The notes beneath the pieces are model-generated. The model searched no databases. It saw nothing but the letters and a program-made list of their open reading frames with translations, and was not told where the DNA came from. The translations under genes and the position numbers were made by a program. Shown here piece by piece: positions 1 through 9,480 of a DNA stretch of 49,080 bases. This DNA comes from Lachnospiraceae bacterium (GTDB taxonomy: Bacteria > Bacillota > Clostridia > Lachnospirales > Lachnospiraceae). The DNA is taken from positions 1 through 49,080 of the forward strand of contig JAILGA010000106.1 in NCBI GenBank assembly GCA_024697225.1. Direction: 5' to 3'. How positions within the stretch are numbered: the stretch's first letter is position 1; the number at the start of each line of letters is the position of its first letter.

Positions 1-1
1 G

Positions 2-37
2 TTTACGGAGGGCAAGAGTCTCTCTGATTTTGTATGA
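2..37 (+). CDS. Possible C-terminal end of an upstream gene (partial)
   Basis: The frame starting at base 2 reads eleven sense codons (FTEGKSLSDFV) and stops at TGA 35-37, ten bases before the next start codon. The other two forward frames also stop within 41 bases, so the choice of frame is weak. It would be the tail of a gene upstream in the same direction. Nothing can be said about its function. Confidence 0.3.
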   Translation, partial: FTEGKSLSDFV

Positions 38-47
38 ATAAGGATCT

Positions 48-3000
48 ATGAGAATAGACGGATCAGGGGAAAGGAAGATAAGGCATATTCCGGCGCCGGT
101 GAAGCAGATGCTTCGACGGGCGCTTCTTATAATGCTGTGCTTTACCCTTACCGGCTGTACCACGATACTCGGAGACGGGGAGATAAACGTGGTCACTGCT
201 CCGCCCATTATCACGCCAAAGGTCATGGTCTATGATTCTTACGGAAAGGGAAATCCTTCGAGATTTGACATAGGCGGGACAGAGGCTTTCTACCTTCTGC
301 CGGGTATAGAACATAATCCTGATTATCTGCAGGATTTCAACTGCCTTGACTATACGGATAACGGCTTCTTTGTCTATTATTACTGCGGTCCCGCGTACAT
401 CGAACCCGAAGCGGTGACTGCTTTTGCAGGCACAAAGGGCGTTGCCCCGGAGGATCCGTATAAAGATCGTAACACGAGACAGGCAACAGTCTGCGACGCC
501 ATGGTGGTCATGGCATATAACCCCCTGACCAGGGAATACTATGTCATGGATGCGCAGGCATACAGCCAGGATACAGCGAATTCGGAGACGGGGGGAGAGG
601 CCAACACCGGCTTAGATTTCTACTCGTCCCCGGTCTTTGGCTTCTACACGCTCTCCCATTGCTACGGCTGTAAACTCTACGGCGCGCACAGGTATTACAT
701 CTTTGATCAGGCGGGCAATGTATCCGTATATGATCAGACCTTCAGGCTTCTTTCCCGCACCGTGGTGGGAGGACTGGTCATGTCCAAGGTCGAAGAGGTG
801 GCAGGAGAACTGAACACAAAGATAAAGAGCGGGAAAAGCGCCGAGGCAGCAGCAAAGGATATAAAGAAGGAAGAGGTAAGCGATAAGGACGCCGAGGACG
901 AACTGGGAGACGGCGATGAGGATGAAATAGCAGAGGCGAAGAAGGAGGTCGAGGAGGCAACAGGCGAGACCTTTGACAGCGGTGAGGTGGCAGAGGATGA
1001 GTCTGTGACATTGAACTGCCTCATCAAATCCGCGGTAATGGACGGCGGAAACGTCATGTATCTGACTGTCATGCTGTACACCGGCGAGAGCCCATGGGTT
1101 TCCGAGATCATGTTCAACAGAGTCATACAGATCTACAGCTTTGACCTGTCCGGCGATCAGCTTAAGTTTATTTCAACAAACGAGAACCATGAAGCGCAGG
1201 TGAAAGCTTTTCAGGCGGCGAACGGCACCGTGCCGATGGCGGATATCAAGGAAGGCAAAGGCACCGCCCCCGGGGATTCCTTCACACCCTTTGACTCGGA
1301 CAGCGAGAGTTTCCCGGCGTATATAGCAGGTTACGGAGACCTTGAAGCGGACGGCGCGAAAGGCTTTATCGCTCTGGCTAATTCCTCGGCGAACAACGGC
1401 AAGGACACAAACCTGGCCGCAGCCGCCATAGCCAGACAGCTTGTGAAAGGCATGGACGATGACTGGAGTTTATGGAGATGGCTTCATGAGGATGGTTATA
1501 ATATCGCAAAGAATCTGGTCAACAACAGCGGCTTTTCCAAATCGGATCTGGATAAGGTGATCGAATTCTTCAATGCAACAGGAACGCTTAGAGAATTCAG
1601 CTGGAGCGATGAGGGACGGCTTGCAAATGCGCTGGACAGCGATAATGTCTCAGGTGTGCTTCTGTCCGCCTTCTATAATTCAACGAACCTCAACGACAGT
1701 ATCCGGGATAAGAGCAAGATCGAGAAAGTAAGACAGAAATGGGATGCCCTTCCGGCCAATATCCAGGCGATCTTCTATCAGGGCCTCGGAGGATATATAA
1801 CCAGGCTTGCCTCGGGATACAGGCAGGGCGGATCGGGCTCCAAATGGATCAACAGCTGGTCGTGGTACTGGAATTACAGTTCACTGTTATCATGGTATAA
1901 CGTATGGAACGGACGCCACAGTCAGAACAGGGATTATACCGGCAGCTATGAGGATTATCAGAATTTCCTGAAGATGTTTTCGCTGATTCCGGCCATGGGA
2001 GCCTACAGCAGGCAGACAAACAGAAACAGTACGATATTCCCCACAGCCGAAGGCGGAAAGCTTCTTCAGGCGCTGTTACTCATCCACGGAACAAATGCGG
2101 AGTTCTCCGATAAGGTGTCGCTGCCCCGCACGTCAGTCATCACGCAGATGAACGGAGATAATGTCTGGGTCGAGCCGGAAGCGTTTAACGAGGAGATACA
2201 GATCATCGAACCGGGCGGCTGGAAGGTTGATGAGGCTGCCGCGACTGATCTGTGGGACAAAGCGATGGCACTCACGCCGGGCAGCAATCTGAGCATTGAC
2301 AGTCTTTTGCTGTATGAGGACGCAAATGGCAAGGATGCCGCACTTCTTGCTGTGGCGGAGCATATCAGGGAGTTCGCGTCCGCATATTTCCCCGACGGAA
2401 ACGAGACTGATGAGACAGTGACCGAACTCGCATATGTGCTGTATCAGGCGGCGCATGGCGAGGTTCTGAAGGAGCCCACTGTAAATCAGAACCTGACGAT
2501 TCCCGCAGGCACTTATCCCATATCGTACCGCCTTATGTTCCCGAAGGGCACTCTGGTGCAGTTTGTGGATATGGAGGACACGGAGGGCTCGAGCAATACC
2601 TCGGTCAGGACCGGTGCCCTGCTGTTTTCAGATGACGCCAAGGATACGAAGAACGGTCTTGTATATACCGCGAATATCCGCTGGCAGCGCGAATCCGGGG
2701 TATCCTTCAGCGATACTAAGGTTCCGGGATCAGCCATCGACACGGGCGCCCTGAGCTCCGGGAATAATATGACGCTCATGCTTATAACCGAGACGGGTGT
2801 AAAATTTTATCCCATGCTTGCGAACGGTTCCGCATCCGAACACGTACATTTCATGACCAATGAAATGCTTCTCTCGTCCACGGGTTTCACCCCCTATACC
2901 GAATCCGGAACGCAGGGGGCGTTGAGCGAGCGTCTTGAGAGTGCAGAGGGCATGCCCGACGAAAAATACAAGGATAAGAACCAGGTTCAGGTCACGCAGG

Positions 3001-5282
3001 AACAGCTTGCACAGACACTGAATTCGAGCCGGGTCGGCACCATTCAGGCTGCAACAAGCTTCACAATGCTCTCGGAGTCTGAGGTGCTTATAAGCGCTTA
3101 TGATTCCGGGCTCTCACTCCTTCGTCTCAATGACACCCATGATGTGCTGCATCTTCAGAACGGCTCCTACTATCAGAGCTTCCCGGACAGAAACACGGGG
3201 GCCTATAAAGTTGTGGGCTTTGATACCGAGAAGTTCCTGTACGGCTCCATGGATCTCGCCAGGGCCAGGGTCTATGACTTCGATGCGAAAAACAGAAAGA
3301 CGGAGATATATCTCACGGCCATAGAGAGACATCTCGACCAGCTTGCCGTCGACTATGTCAGAAGACTCCACCGCACCAAGGTGGAATACGACGAGGATGG
3401 CGAGGGCAATATTATTCAGAAGACGACGGTCATAGTGCCTTTTGAGGACGATGCTTCTGAGGAAGCTGCATCGGAAAAACTGCTTTTTGCCGGCGGCGAG
3501 GCCGAAGCCATGGCTGAGCTGTCCCGCATGGAGACCGCGGCGACCATCACTCACACGGATGCCGCGAAGGAATATCTGAGAGTTCTCAGAAAGAGGGTAC
3601 AGGATCAGCAGAAGGCGCTGCTCGAGGTCATTGAACTCACGGGGGCAAATAAGCTCGGAAGCAGGACGGATACCGATCCCTACTGGGTCAGCATAAAGGA
3701 GAGGCTGCAGGCGACGACAGAGATCGGCGATCTTAAGGATATCCTCGCCGAGATAGTGACTTCCGACGAAATGCTTGCCACGATGGATACAAAAGATGCC
3801 GATACCTACAGGGAGTACAAAAAGAAGCTCAACTACAGGGAGGAGAGCGAGCAGCAGGACGAAACCCTCGCGACGGTAGATCTGACTGCGGAGGAACTCA
3901 CGAAGCTTCTTGAAGAGAGAAAGACACCGAAGGATTTCGAGGAGAAGTATGACGAGTTATCCAGGGGTGTCGTGGAGGAGCCCGATCCGCTGACCGAGGC
4001 ACTTAATACCGACAGACTGAGGGAGGATACAAAGGAGAGAACCGCCGACCGGGCGCAGATAAGGAAATATGTGCTCTGGGATATAGAGAACAGATATCTG
4101 GAGGCTCACCCTGTCCCGAAGGAAAGGATATATGCACCTGACGGAAGCTATGAGGAGAGAGTGATCGAGGAGAAAGAGGATATGGCATGGGAGAACTATC
4201 TCTCTGATCTTCTCTACCGCATAAATCCGAACAACCTCGAAGCCGCAAGAGCCGTGGCGGCAGAGGAATTTGCGGAGCTGACATATACATCGGCGAGGAC
4301 AATGTCCGGCGGCGTGATCACGGATACGCCTCTTAAGGTCAGCGATGATATAAAGGAAAAGATGAAGGCGGATGTGCTCAAAGGGCTGGATACCTGTGAA
4401 ACCCTGTATCAGGCGGAGGCGCTGTTCTTCGGCACACAGGCAAAGTATCTGGGCAATCCCTACGGTCAGTACAAGAGCGCAGTGGAGGCATGGGAGAAGC
4501 AGACGTTTGCAACAGAATCTGAAAAAGCCAAGACCATGAGGGCATCCGAGTGGTACAAGAACATGAACAAATGGCTCACGAGCGATCCGCAGATCAGGGT
4601 TTTGCTGGCGTCCAAGGGACAAACCTGGGAGGAGTATATAAACTCAGTTGTCACGCACAGGACCGGAAGGGTCCTCAGGGACGAGCAGACCGGCGAGGCC
4701 GCAGGAGGAAATACCAGCGCGGCATCCGTATTTGCGCAGCTTGTCGAATTTTTGTGCGAGGGCGCCGGAGAGGTGAGTCAGCAGACGAAGATCGACATGG
4801 TGGAGGATCTGCTCCTTGGCATGTATGCCATTTCGGGCGCCCAGCCTGCCGAGGAGGCGGTGCTCATCGAAAGGATGACACTTCCCGCATATAAGGGATA
4901 TATGTCCTCATATACGGCTTTTAACTCAAAGAGCTATGACGACAACATTGACGAAAATGAAGAGGAACAGAGCGGTGTCAGTCTAACACTGTCTTCCGGA
5001 GCTTCACTAAGACTCCAGACCTACAGAGAGCAGGATTTCTACAGGGATCTCATAGTCACCATGCAGGAGTCTGAACTAGTGAAGGCCTATCTGGCAACGA
5101 TGAACATGACCTGGGAGCAGTACATGGCTTCGCTGCCGGTCCTGGCACAGAATGAAGGCATAACGGATCCCGCTGCCAGTGCAAAGAAGATCTATGAGAA
5201 CTTTGAACCCTTTGTGCCTGTTGATTCCGAGAGACCTGAGGCTGCCCGGGGCGAGGAGGAAAGGCCGACTGTTGCTCAGTGA
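48..5282 (+). CDS. Giant surface lipoprotein, 1,744 aa, unknown function
   Basis: A type II signal peptide is clear: a basic stretch ends in LRR (22-24), a hydrophobic core follows at 25-36, and the lipobox LTGC has its lipidated cysteine at residue 37. The mature protein should be tethered to the outer face of the membrane. A second start at residue 21 (base 108) would also give a normal lipoprotein signal; neither start has a strong ribosome binding site. The N-terminal half has alternating beta-strand segments that resemble propeller blades, an acidic low-complexity linker at about 265-315, and a Trp-rich patch with six Trp between residues 600 and 620. The last 600 residues are helical and highly charged. 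A short motif, TWE(E/Q)Y, occurs twice, starting at T1526 and T1688. No enzyme family is recognisable. It sits 94 bp upstream of a membrane PP2C phosphatase, so a role as an extracellular sensor or scaffold is possible but only inferred. Confidence 0.85.
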   Translation: MRIDGSGERKIRHIPAPVKQMLRRALLIMLCFTLTGCTTILGDGEINVVTAPPIITPKVMVYDSYGKGNPSRFDIGGTEAFYLLPGIEHNPDYLQDFNCLDYTDNGFFVYYYCGPAYIEPEAVTAFAGTKGVAPEDPYKDRNTRQATVCDAMVVMAYNPLTREYYVMDAQAYSQDTANSETGGEANTGLDFYSSPVFGFYTLSHCYGCKLYGAHRYYIFDQAGNVSVYDQTFRLLSRTVVGGLVMSKVEEVAGELNTKIKSGKSAEAAAKDIKKEEVSDKDAEDELGDGDEDEIAEAKKEVEEATGETFDSGEVAEDESVTLNCLIKSAVMDGGNVMYLTVMLYTGESPWVSEIMFNRVIQIYSFDLSGDQLKFISTNENHEAQVKAFQAANGTVPMADIKEGKGTAPGDSFTPFDSDSESFPAYIAGYGDLEADGAKGFIALANSSANNGKDTNLAAAAIARQLVKGMDDDWSLWRWLHEDGYNIAKNLVNNSGFSKSDLDKVIEFFNATGTLREFSWSDEGRLANALDSDNVSGVLLSAFYNSTNLNDSIRDKSKIEKVRQKWDALPANIQAIFYQGLGGYITRLASGYRQGGSGSKWINSWSWYWNYSSLLSWYNVWNGRHSQNRDYTGSYEDYQNFLKMFSLIPAMGAYSRQTNRNSTIFPTAEGGKLLQALLLIHGTNAEFSDKVSLPRTSVITQMNGDNVWVEPEAFNEEIQIIEPGGWKVDEAAATDLWDKAMALTPGSNLSIDSLLLYEDANGKDAALLAVAEHIREFASAYFPDGNETDETVTELAYVLYQAAHGEVLKEPTVNQNLTIPAGTYPISYRLMFPKGTLVQFVDMEDTEGSSNTSVRTGALLFSDDAKDTKNGLVYTANIRWQRESGVSFSDTKVPGSAIDTGALSSGNNMTLMLITETGVKFYPMLANGSASEHVHFMTNEMLLSSTGFTPYTESGTQGALSERLESAEGMPDEKYKDKNQVQVTQEQLAQTLNSSRVGTIQAATSFTMLSESEVLISAYDSGLSLLRLNDTHDVLHLQNGSYYQSFPDRNTGAYKVVGFDTEKFLYGSMDLARARVYDFDAKNRKTEIYLTAIERHLDQLAVDYVRRLHRTKVEYDEDGEGNIIQKTTVIVPFEDDASEEAASEKLLFAGGEAEAMAELSRMETAATITHTDAAKEYLRVLRKRVQDQQKALLEVIELTGANKLGSRTDTDPYWVSIKERLQATTEIGDLKDILAEIVTSDEMLATMDTKDADTYREYKKKLNYREESEQQDETLATVDLTAEELTKLLEERKTPKDFEEKYDELSRGVVEEPDPLTEALNTDRLREDTKERTADRAQIRKYVLWDIENRYLEAHPVPKERIYAPDGSYEERVIEEKEDMAWENYLSDLLYRINPNNLEAARAVAAEEFAELTYTSARTMSGGVITDTPLKVSDDIKEKMKADVLKGLDTCETLYQAEALFFGTQAKYLGNPYGQYKSAVEAWEKQTFATESEKAKTMRASEWYKNMNKWLTSDPQIRVLLASKGQTWEEYINSVVTHRTGRVLRDEQTGEAAGGNTSAASVFAQLVEFLCEGAGEVSQQTKIDMVEDLLLGMYAISGAQPAEEAVLIERMTLPAYKGYMSSYTAFNSKSYDDNIDENEEEQSGVSLTLSSGASLRLQTYREQDFYRDLIVTMQESELVKAYLATMNMTWEQYMASLPVLAQNEGITDPAASAKKIYENFEPFVPVDSERPEAARGEEERPTVAQ

Positions 5283-5376
5283 TATCCGCATACATGATGA
5301 CGCGATGATGGTTGTCACATGACGTTCAAAATGGTAAAATATACAGATTAAGGCTGAAAGCATTTTAAATGAACGA

Positions 5377-7008
5377 ATGAAGAAAACGGACAAAGCTGAA
5401 AAAAATCAAAAAGTAAACGCTGACGATTACCAGGGCAAGAGATACGGAAAACTTTCACGCAGAGTGGTGATCGGTATGCTCATGCTGGGAGTTGTGCTCA
5501 TCATAGCTGTCGGCGTGGCAGTCGGCGGCATAATAAAGGATGCTGTGGATGACCAGTATTGCCAGCTTGCCCATTCATACGGCAAAATGGTGGTGGACTG
5601 CATAGATGGCGACAGGATCAGAGGCTATCTCGAGACCGGACAGACAGATGAGCATTACCGCGAAGTTGAGGAGCTGATGGATATCATCGAACAGGAATCC
5701 CCGCTCAAATATCTGTATGTCTGCGTTCCCGACGGGAATGAACTGGTCTATGTCTGGGATGCCGATATCGGTGACGGAATGCGGGATACTCTCGGGTCGC
5801 GTGTGGCTATGAAACGGGAAGACCTGTATCTTCTGGAGCGGGTTTATAACAATAATCCCGTAGAGGAATTAGAGTTCTTCCCCGAGGAGGATCTGGCGGT
5901 GGCCTTTGTGCCCGTGTATGACAGCACGGATACCCCGGTGGCAATAGTGGGTGCAGATTTCCCTATGGAGGGAATTCAGAGAACCTATCTCACATTTATG
6001 TACTCGATACTTATAAATATACTGGTGGTCTTTGTTTCCTTTATGCTGGTGTATTACTTTGCCATACAGAAGAGGATCGTCGATCCGATAAGGAGCCTGT
6101 CCAGGGCGGCCTCACAGATGAAGACCAGACTCGATGTCGCGGACGGGGCTTTTAAGGCCGACATTCATACCGGAGATGAGATCGAGGAGCTGGGTGATTC
6201 ATTTGAGAGGATGGATGTTGAACTCAGGGAATACCTGAACAAGGTGAAGACCATAACCGCCGACAGGGAGAAGATCGGAGCGGAGCTGTCCGTCGCCGAA
6301 AAGATCCAGGCGAACATGCTGCCGATGAAGTTTCCGGCTTTCCCGGACAGGAAGGATTTTGACCTCTATGCGGCCATGTATCCGGCAAAGGAGGTGGGCG
6401 GTGATTTCTATGATTTCTTCCTGATAGATGACGACCATCTGGGACTTGTGATCGCCGATGTCTCTGACAAGGGTGTTCCGGCAGCTCTGTTCATGGCGGT
6501 CTCGAAAACGCTCATCCACAATCAGATGATCAGGGGGGACGCTCCGAATGAAACTCTGATGCATGTGAATAATGAACTGATGGAGAGCGAGGAAAACGAA
6601 ATGTTCGTCACCGTGTGGGCGGGGATACTGACCATCTCGACAGGCGAACTCGTGTGTGCGAACGCAGGTCATGAATATCCCGTTATAGGAAAGGCGGGCA
6701 GAGAATATGAGCTGCGCAAGACGAAGCACGGGACGCCCCTCGGGATCTACGAGGGCGTGAAATATGAAAATGAGACATTTTTCCTCGAGCACGGCGATCT
6801 TCTCTTTGTATATACGGACGGACTGCCGGAGGCCACTGATCCGTATCAGGAACTGTTCGGCAATGACCGGATGATAGAGGCGCTTAACAGGTTCGGAAAT
6901 ATCCCGCCCAGGGATATACTGATCAGGCTGAAACAGGAAACAGATCACTTCGTTGACGGAAGGGATCCCTTTGACGATCTTACGATGCTGGCTGTAAAAC
7001 TGATGTGA
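5377..7008 (+). CDS. Membrane HAMP-SpoIIE/PP2C serine phosphatase (RsbU-like)
   Basis: Domain order: cytosolic basic N-terminus, TM1 at about 30-52, an extracytoplasmic Cache-like sensor domain at 53-205, TM2 at 207-229, HAMP at 230-283, and a SpoIIE-type PP2C phosphatase from about 300 to the end. Metal-binding acidic residues are in place: D343 in GGDFYD, D361 in ADVSDKG, D481 in YTDG and D533/D534 in FDDLTM. The family removes phosphate from Ser/Thr of STAS anti-anti-sigma factors, so this is probably the input phosphatase of a partner-switching circuit, switched by an extracellular signal. An RsbW-like kinase lies 2.5 kb downstream. The start is ATG 5377; an ATG eight bases earlier meets a stop after three codons. 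No strong Shine-Dalgarno is seen. Its catalytic domain closely resembles that of the phosphatase at 29963-31828. Substrate not visible in the window. Confidence 0.93.
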   Translation: MKKTDKAEKNQKVNADDYQGKRYGKLSRRVVIGMLMLGVVLIIAVGVAVGGIIKDAVDDQYCQLAHSYGKMVVDCIDGDRIRGYLETGQTDEHYREVEELMDIIEQESPLKYLYVCVPDGNELVYVWDADIGDGMRDTLGSRVAMKREDLYLLERVYNNNPVEELEFFPEEDLAVAFVPVYDSTDTPVAIVGADFPMEGIQRTYLTFMYSILINILVVFVSFMLVYYFAIQKRIVDPIRSLSRAASQMKTRLDVADGAFKADIHTGDEIEELGDSFERMDVELREYLNKVKTITADREKIGAELSVAEKIQANMLPMKFPAFPDRKDFDLYAAMYPAKEVGGDFYDFFLIDDDHLGLVIADVSDKGVPAALFMAVSKTLIHNQMIRGDAPNETLMHVNNELMESEENEMFVTVWAGILTISTGELVCANAGHEYPVIGKAGREYELRKTKHGTPLGIYEGVKYENETFFLEHGDLLFVYTDGLPEATDPYQELFGNDRMIEALNRFGNIPPRDILIRLKQETDHFVDGRDPFDDLTMLAVKLM

Positions 7009-7042
7009 ATGCACCATTTTACACGGAAGGAAGGAAACGCAA

Positions 7043-7861
7043 ATGAGAAAGATTGTACTACCGAACAGAAAACGACTGGCCATGACTGGCATCATGTGCG
7101 CGGGACTCGTGGCGGTGATAGCTGCCGCTCTGTTTTCGCCCGTGCTGGCCAGATTTGACAGCGTGAGCGTTGAGGCCGCCAACGGAAACATAGTGAACGG
7201 CGGGGAATGGGTGCCGCTGGAAGGCGTGCCGAACGCCTGGTATTATGTGACTTCTGACGGGACACATCACGCGGACTGCTTTTCCTTTGACAGTTACTAT
7301 GTAGAGGCTAACGGCGTGAGACTCCTGACCAAGTCCATACTGAATACCGAACTGCCCATGCGGAATTCGTGGCTTACCGCCAAAGACGCGGCCAATTTTG
7401 ACTGCTTTGTTCCTACGGCTGCTTCAGTGCAGAGGGCGCTGGCCGGGACACTGAAAAAATACAGAACGCTGACCGTATACAATACGCATATGATGCTATC
7501 GTCTGTCGGCTCCACGGGGGACGGTACTTATATGGCCGACAGACTGGGACTCTATAAAAATTCAGACATAAACGGATATACCATAATGGTGGCCACCTCC
7601 ATCATAGGCGACAGAAAGGTGGCAAGCGCCGCGATCGGTGATGTGGATCTGATCGCCTACTACGATTACGAGGTGCTGCGTTACTATACCAATTCGGTGA
7701 GCAGGAACGGCGACCTTCTGGCGGGAGCGATATATTCCCACTGGATGGATGTGAATGAAAAGAATATCAAGCTTGGCGAGTGGGTGCGCATCGGTGATAC
7801 CATGGTGCGCTACATGCCGGGCGACGGACAGGGTCTCTATGAGATCAAGGCGGCCTTTTAA
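7043..7861 (+). CDS. Exported protein of unknown function, 272 aa
   Basis: A classical signal peptide is visible: basic residues at 2-11, a hydrophobic core at about 13-32, and a likely cleavage after the VLA at 34-36. The mature part is mixed alpha/beta, with no cysteine pair pattern, sortase motif or wall anchor that I recognise. A good ribosome binding site (GGAAGGAAGG) lies upstream of ATG 7043. The gene follows the PP2C phosphatase by 34 bp and its end overlaps the proposed start of the 3D-domain protein by 23 bp, so the two exported proteins are probably translationally coupled. I do not recognise the family; a role at the cell wall is inferred only from its neighbour. Confidence 0.85.
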   Translation: MRKIVLPNRKRLAMTGIMCAGLVAVIAAALFSPVLARFDSVSVEAANGNIVNGGEWVPLEGVPNAWYYVTSDGTHHADCFSFDSYYVEANGVRLLTKSILNTELPMRNSWLTAKDAANFDCFVPTAASVQRALAGTLKKYRTLTVYNTHMMLSSVGSTGDGTYMADRLGLYKNSDINGYTIMVATSIIGDRKVASAAIGDVDLIAYYDYEVLRYYTNSVSRNGDLLAGAIYSHWMDVNEKNIKLGEWVRIGDTMVRYMPGDGQGLYEIKAAF

Positions 7862-8774
7862 GGGAATATGCGATTATAACAGACACGCGGCGGCCCTGAC
7901 AGCTGCCGGTATTGCCGTTTGCATTACTCTGACTGCCGCGCATAAGGCCTATGCGGCTGAACCGTCAGTTTCCGAGAGGGAGCGGATGGAAAGCTTTTCG
8001 GCCTATGTGCAGAGTGAGGATCTGACTGACGCGGTGGTAGGCTACGGCGATTTTTCTGATGTAAATGACGGTTATTATGCCGATGCCGGTATGGCCGATG
8101 CAAGAATGAAGGGCATGCTCGATCAGATGGCAGCCATGGATAAGGAGTACGGTCCCGTCGTAAAGGATGTTGTCACGGTGATATCTGCTCCCGACCGCGC
8201 TGTCGGCGCGGAGCAGCAGAGAATGTCGGAGATGTCATACCTTGCGGGTGAGGTCGGTTATTACGGGGAAGATGAAAACCGGGCTGATGACGCAGGTATG
8301 TATGTTAACGCACCAGGACCGGCTGATCCGGACATCATACTGAGCGCGGCGGAGAGACAGGTGCTGTCAGGAGTGATGCCTGTTTTTGACAGAAATTCGC
8401 TGGCGGCTCTCAGACTCGAGATCGATGGGGCGGTCTCGGGAGAGAATTTCCCCACTACCAACTGGAGGCGCTTCGGCACAGAACTTGAGGATCTCGGAAC
8501 ATTTGTGCTGACGGCATATGACCCGTGCATCAAATGCTGCGGCAAGACCGACGGCATCACTGCCACCGGCACCAAAGGAAAGACAGGGCGGACAATTGCT
8601 GTGGATCCGTCGGTTATCCCATATGGTACAAGGGTGCTGATAGGCGGATATGTGTATATTGCCGAGGACACCGGGAGCGCGATAAAGGGACGGCACATAG
8701 ATATGTTTATGGACACACATGACGTGGCCATGCAGTTCGGAAGAAGAACGGGGCAGGTTTATCTGATAAAATAA
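7839..8774 (+). CDS. Exported 3D-domain cell-wall protein (putative lytic transglycosylase)
   Basis: The C-terminal ~100 residues are a textbook 3D domain. They contain the cysteine cluster YDPCIKCCGKTDG, the TATGT stretch, and three aspartates in DPSVIPYGT (D256), EDTG (D277) and HIDMF (D288), which give the family its name and form the MltA-like active site. These proteins act on peptidoglycan outside the cell. I chose ATG 7839 because it gives a clean signal peptide: basic RSRRPFK, hydrophobic core at about 18-34, cleavage near AYA-AEP at 39/40. The longer frame opens at 7755 and adds 28 residues read through the previous gene. A helical, acidic linker separates the signal peptide from the catalytic domain. 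The start overlaps the preceding gene by 23 bp. Confidence 0.88.
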   Translation: MRSRRPFKGICDYNRHAAALTAAGIAVCITLTAAHKAYAAEPSVSERERMESFSAYVQSEDLTDAVVGYGDFSDVNDGYYADAGMADARMKGMLDQMAAMDKEYGPVVKDVVTVISAPDRAVGAEQQRMSEMSYLAGEVGYYGEDENRADDAGMYVNAPGPADPDIILSAAERQVLSGVMPVFDRNSLAALRLEIDGAVSGENFPTTNWRRFGTELEDLGTFVLTAYDPCIKCCGKTDGITATGTKGKTGRTIAVDPSVIPYGTRVLIGGYVYIAEDTGSAIKGRHIDMFMDTHDVAMQFGRRTGQVYLIK

Positions 8775-8775
8775 G

Positions 8776-8807
8776 GCCGGTATCGACCGGCATATGACAA
8801 AGGTCAT
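8776..8807 (+). other. Two adjacent short hairpins after the 3D-domain gene
   Basis: GCCGGT (8776-8781) pairs with ACCGGC (8786-8791) over a four-base loop. Two bases later ATGAC (8794-8798) pairs with GTCAT (8803-8807) over a four-base loop. There is no run of T after them, so they are a poor intrinsic terminator; they could be an mRNA processing or stabilising structure or an operator. They sit between the stop codon at 8774 and the ribosome binding site of the next gene. Confidence 0.35.
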
Positions 8808-8834
8808 AATAGAAGTATAGTTCGGGGGAGAGTC

Positions 8835-9425
8835 ATGCAGGACGACGATAAGAAAAACGGTATACGCGAGATCAGTTTTTCCGAGCTTGCGGGGGATATG
8901 ATAACCTATAAACCCAAAGTCACGAGGAACAGGGAGCAGATCAGGGATGACGACCCCTATTTCAGGGTAATAGATGCCGGACATGATCTCCTCATGAAAA
9001 AAAAGAGAGGCAAGGAGCTCGTGGACAGCCTCCCTAAGTCCCTCCAGGGCATGATACTCGAACTTGAGGCGATAATGAAGGAGATAACGCTCTCCGCCAT
9101 GGAGGATGAGTTTGATTACCGCACGCAGATGGACAGATACTATTTTCATATGATCAGGATCAATTCCCTGGGGACGCTCATGGCCTTTAAAATGAACCGG
9201 TTTGTCAAGGACCGCACTGCTGTGGAGAAATATCTGGGCGAACTCGGAAAAGACCGTTTCCCGGAATTTCTGAGGGAACTGCGGCTGTTTGCCGGGATAG
9301 GTGAGGAACTGGCAATGTCTTCGGGCCTGTTCATGGATCATCTGGAGAATGACTATACCCTCGAACCCGATGTCATGCAAAAGAGAATTCTCGAGAACGA
9401 ACGGATCATGACACTCATGAAGTGA
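8835..9425 (+). CDS. Small cytosolic protein of unknown function, 196 aa
   Basis: ATG 8835 follows the ribosome binding site GGGGGAG. The protein has no signal peptide or membrane helix, is predicted mainly alpha-helical, and is rich in charged residues with a Met-rich helical centre. I do not recognise the family. It lies 55 bp upstream of the RsbW-like kinase, in the same direction. Position suggests a partner of that kinase, for example a regulator, but there is no STAS-like sequence or sigma-factor helix-turn-helix to support this. Confidence 0.8.
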   Translation: MQDDDKKNGIREISFSELAGDMITYKPKVTRNREQIRDDDPYFRVIDAGHDLLMKKKRGKELVDSLPKSLQGMILELEAIMKEITLSAMEDEFDYRTQMDRYYFHMIRINSLGTLMAFKMNRFVKDRTAVEKYLGELGKDRFPEFLRELRLFAGIGEELAMSSGLFMDHLENDYTLEPDVMQKRILENERIMTLMK

Positions 9426-9480
9426 TCCCCAATGATATAACGATCTTATTTATTCGAGTGAGACAAAGGAGAACACCGAT

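Noticed and set aside
7755-7838. Longer N-terminus for the 3D-domain protein starting at 7755
   Set aside because: It would overlap the previous gene by over 100 bp and bury the signal peptide behind 28 extra residues.
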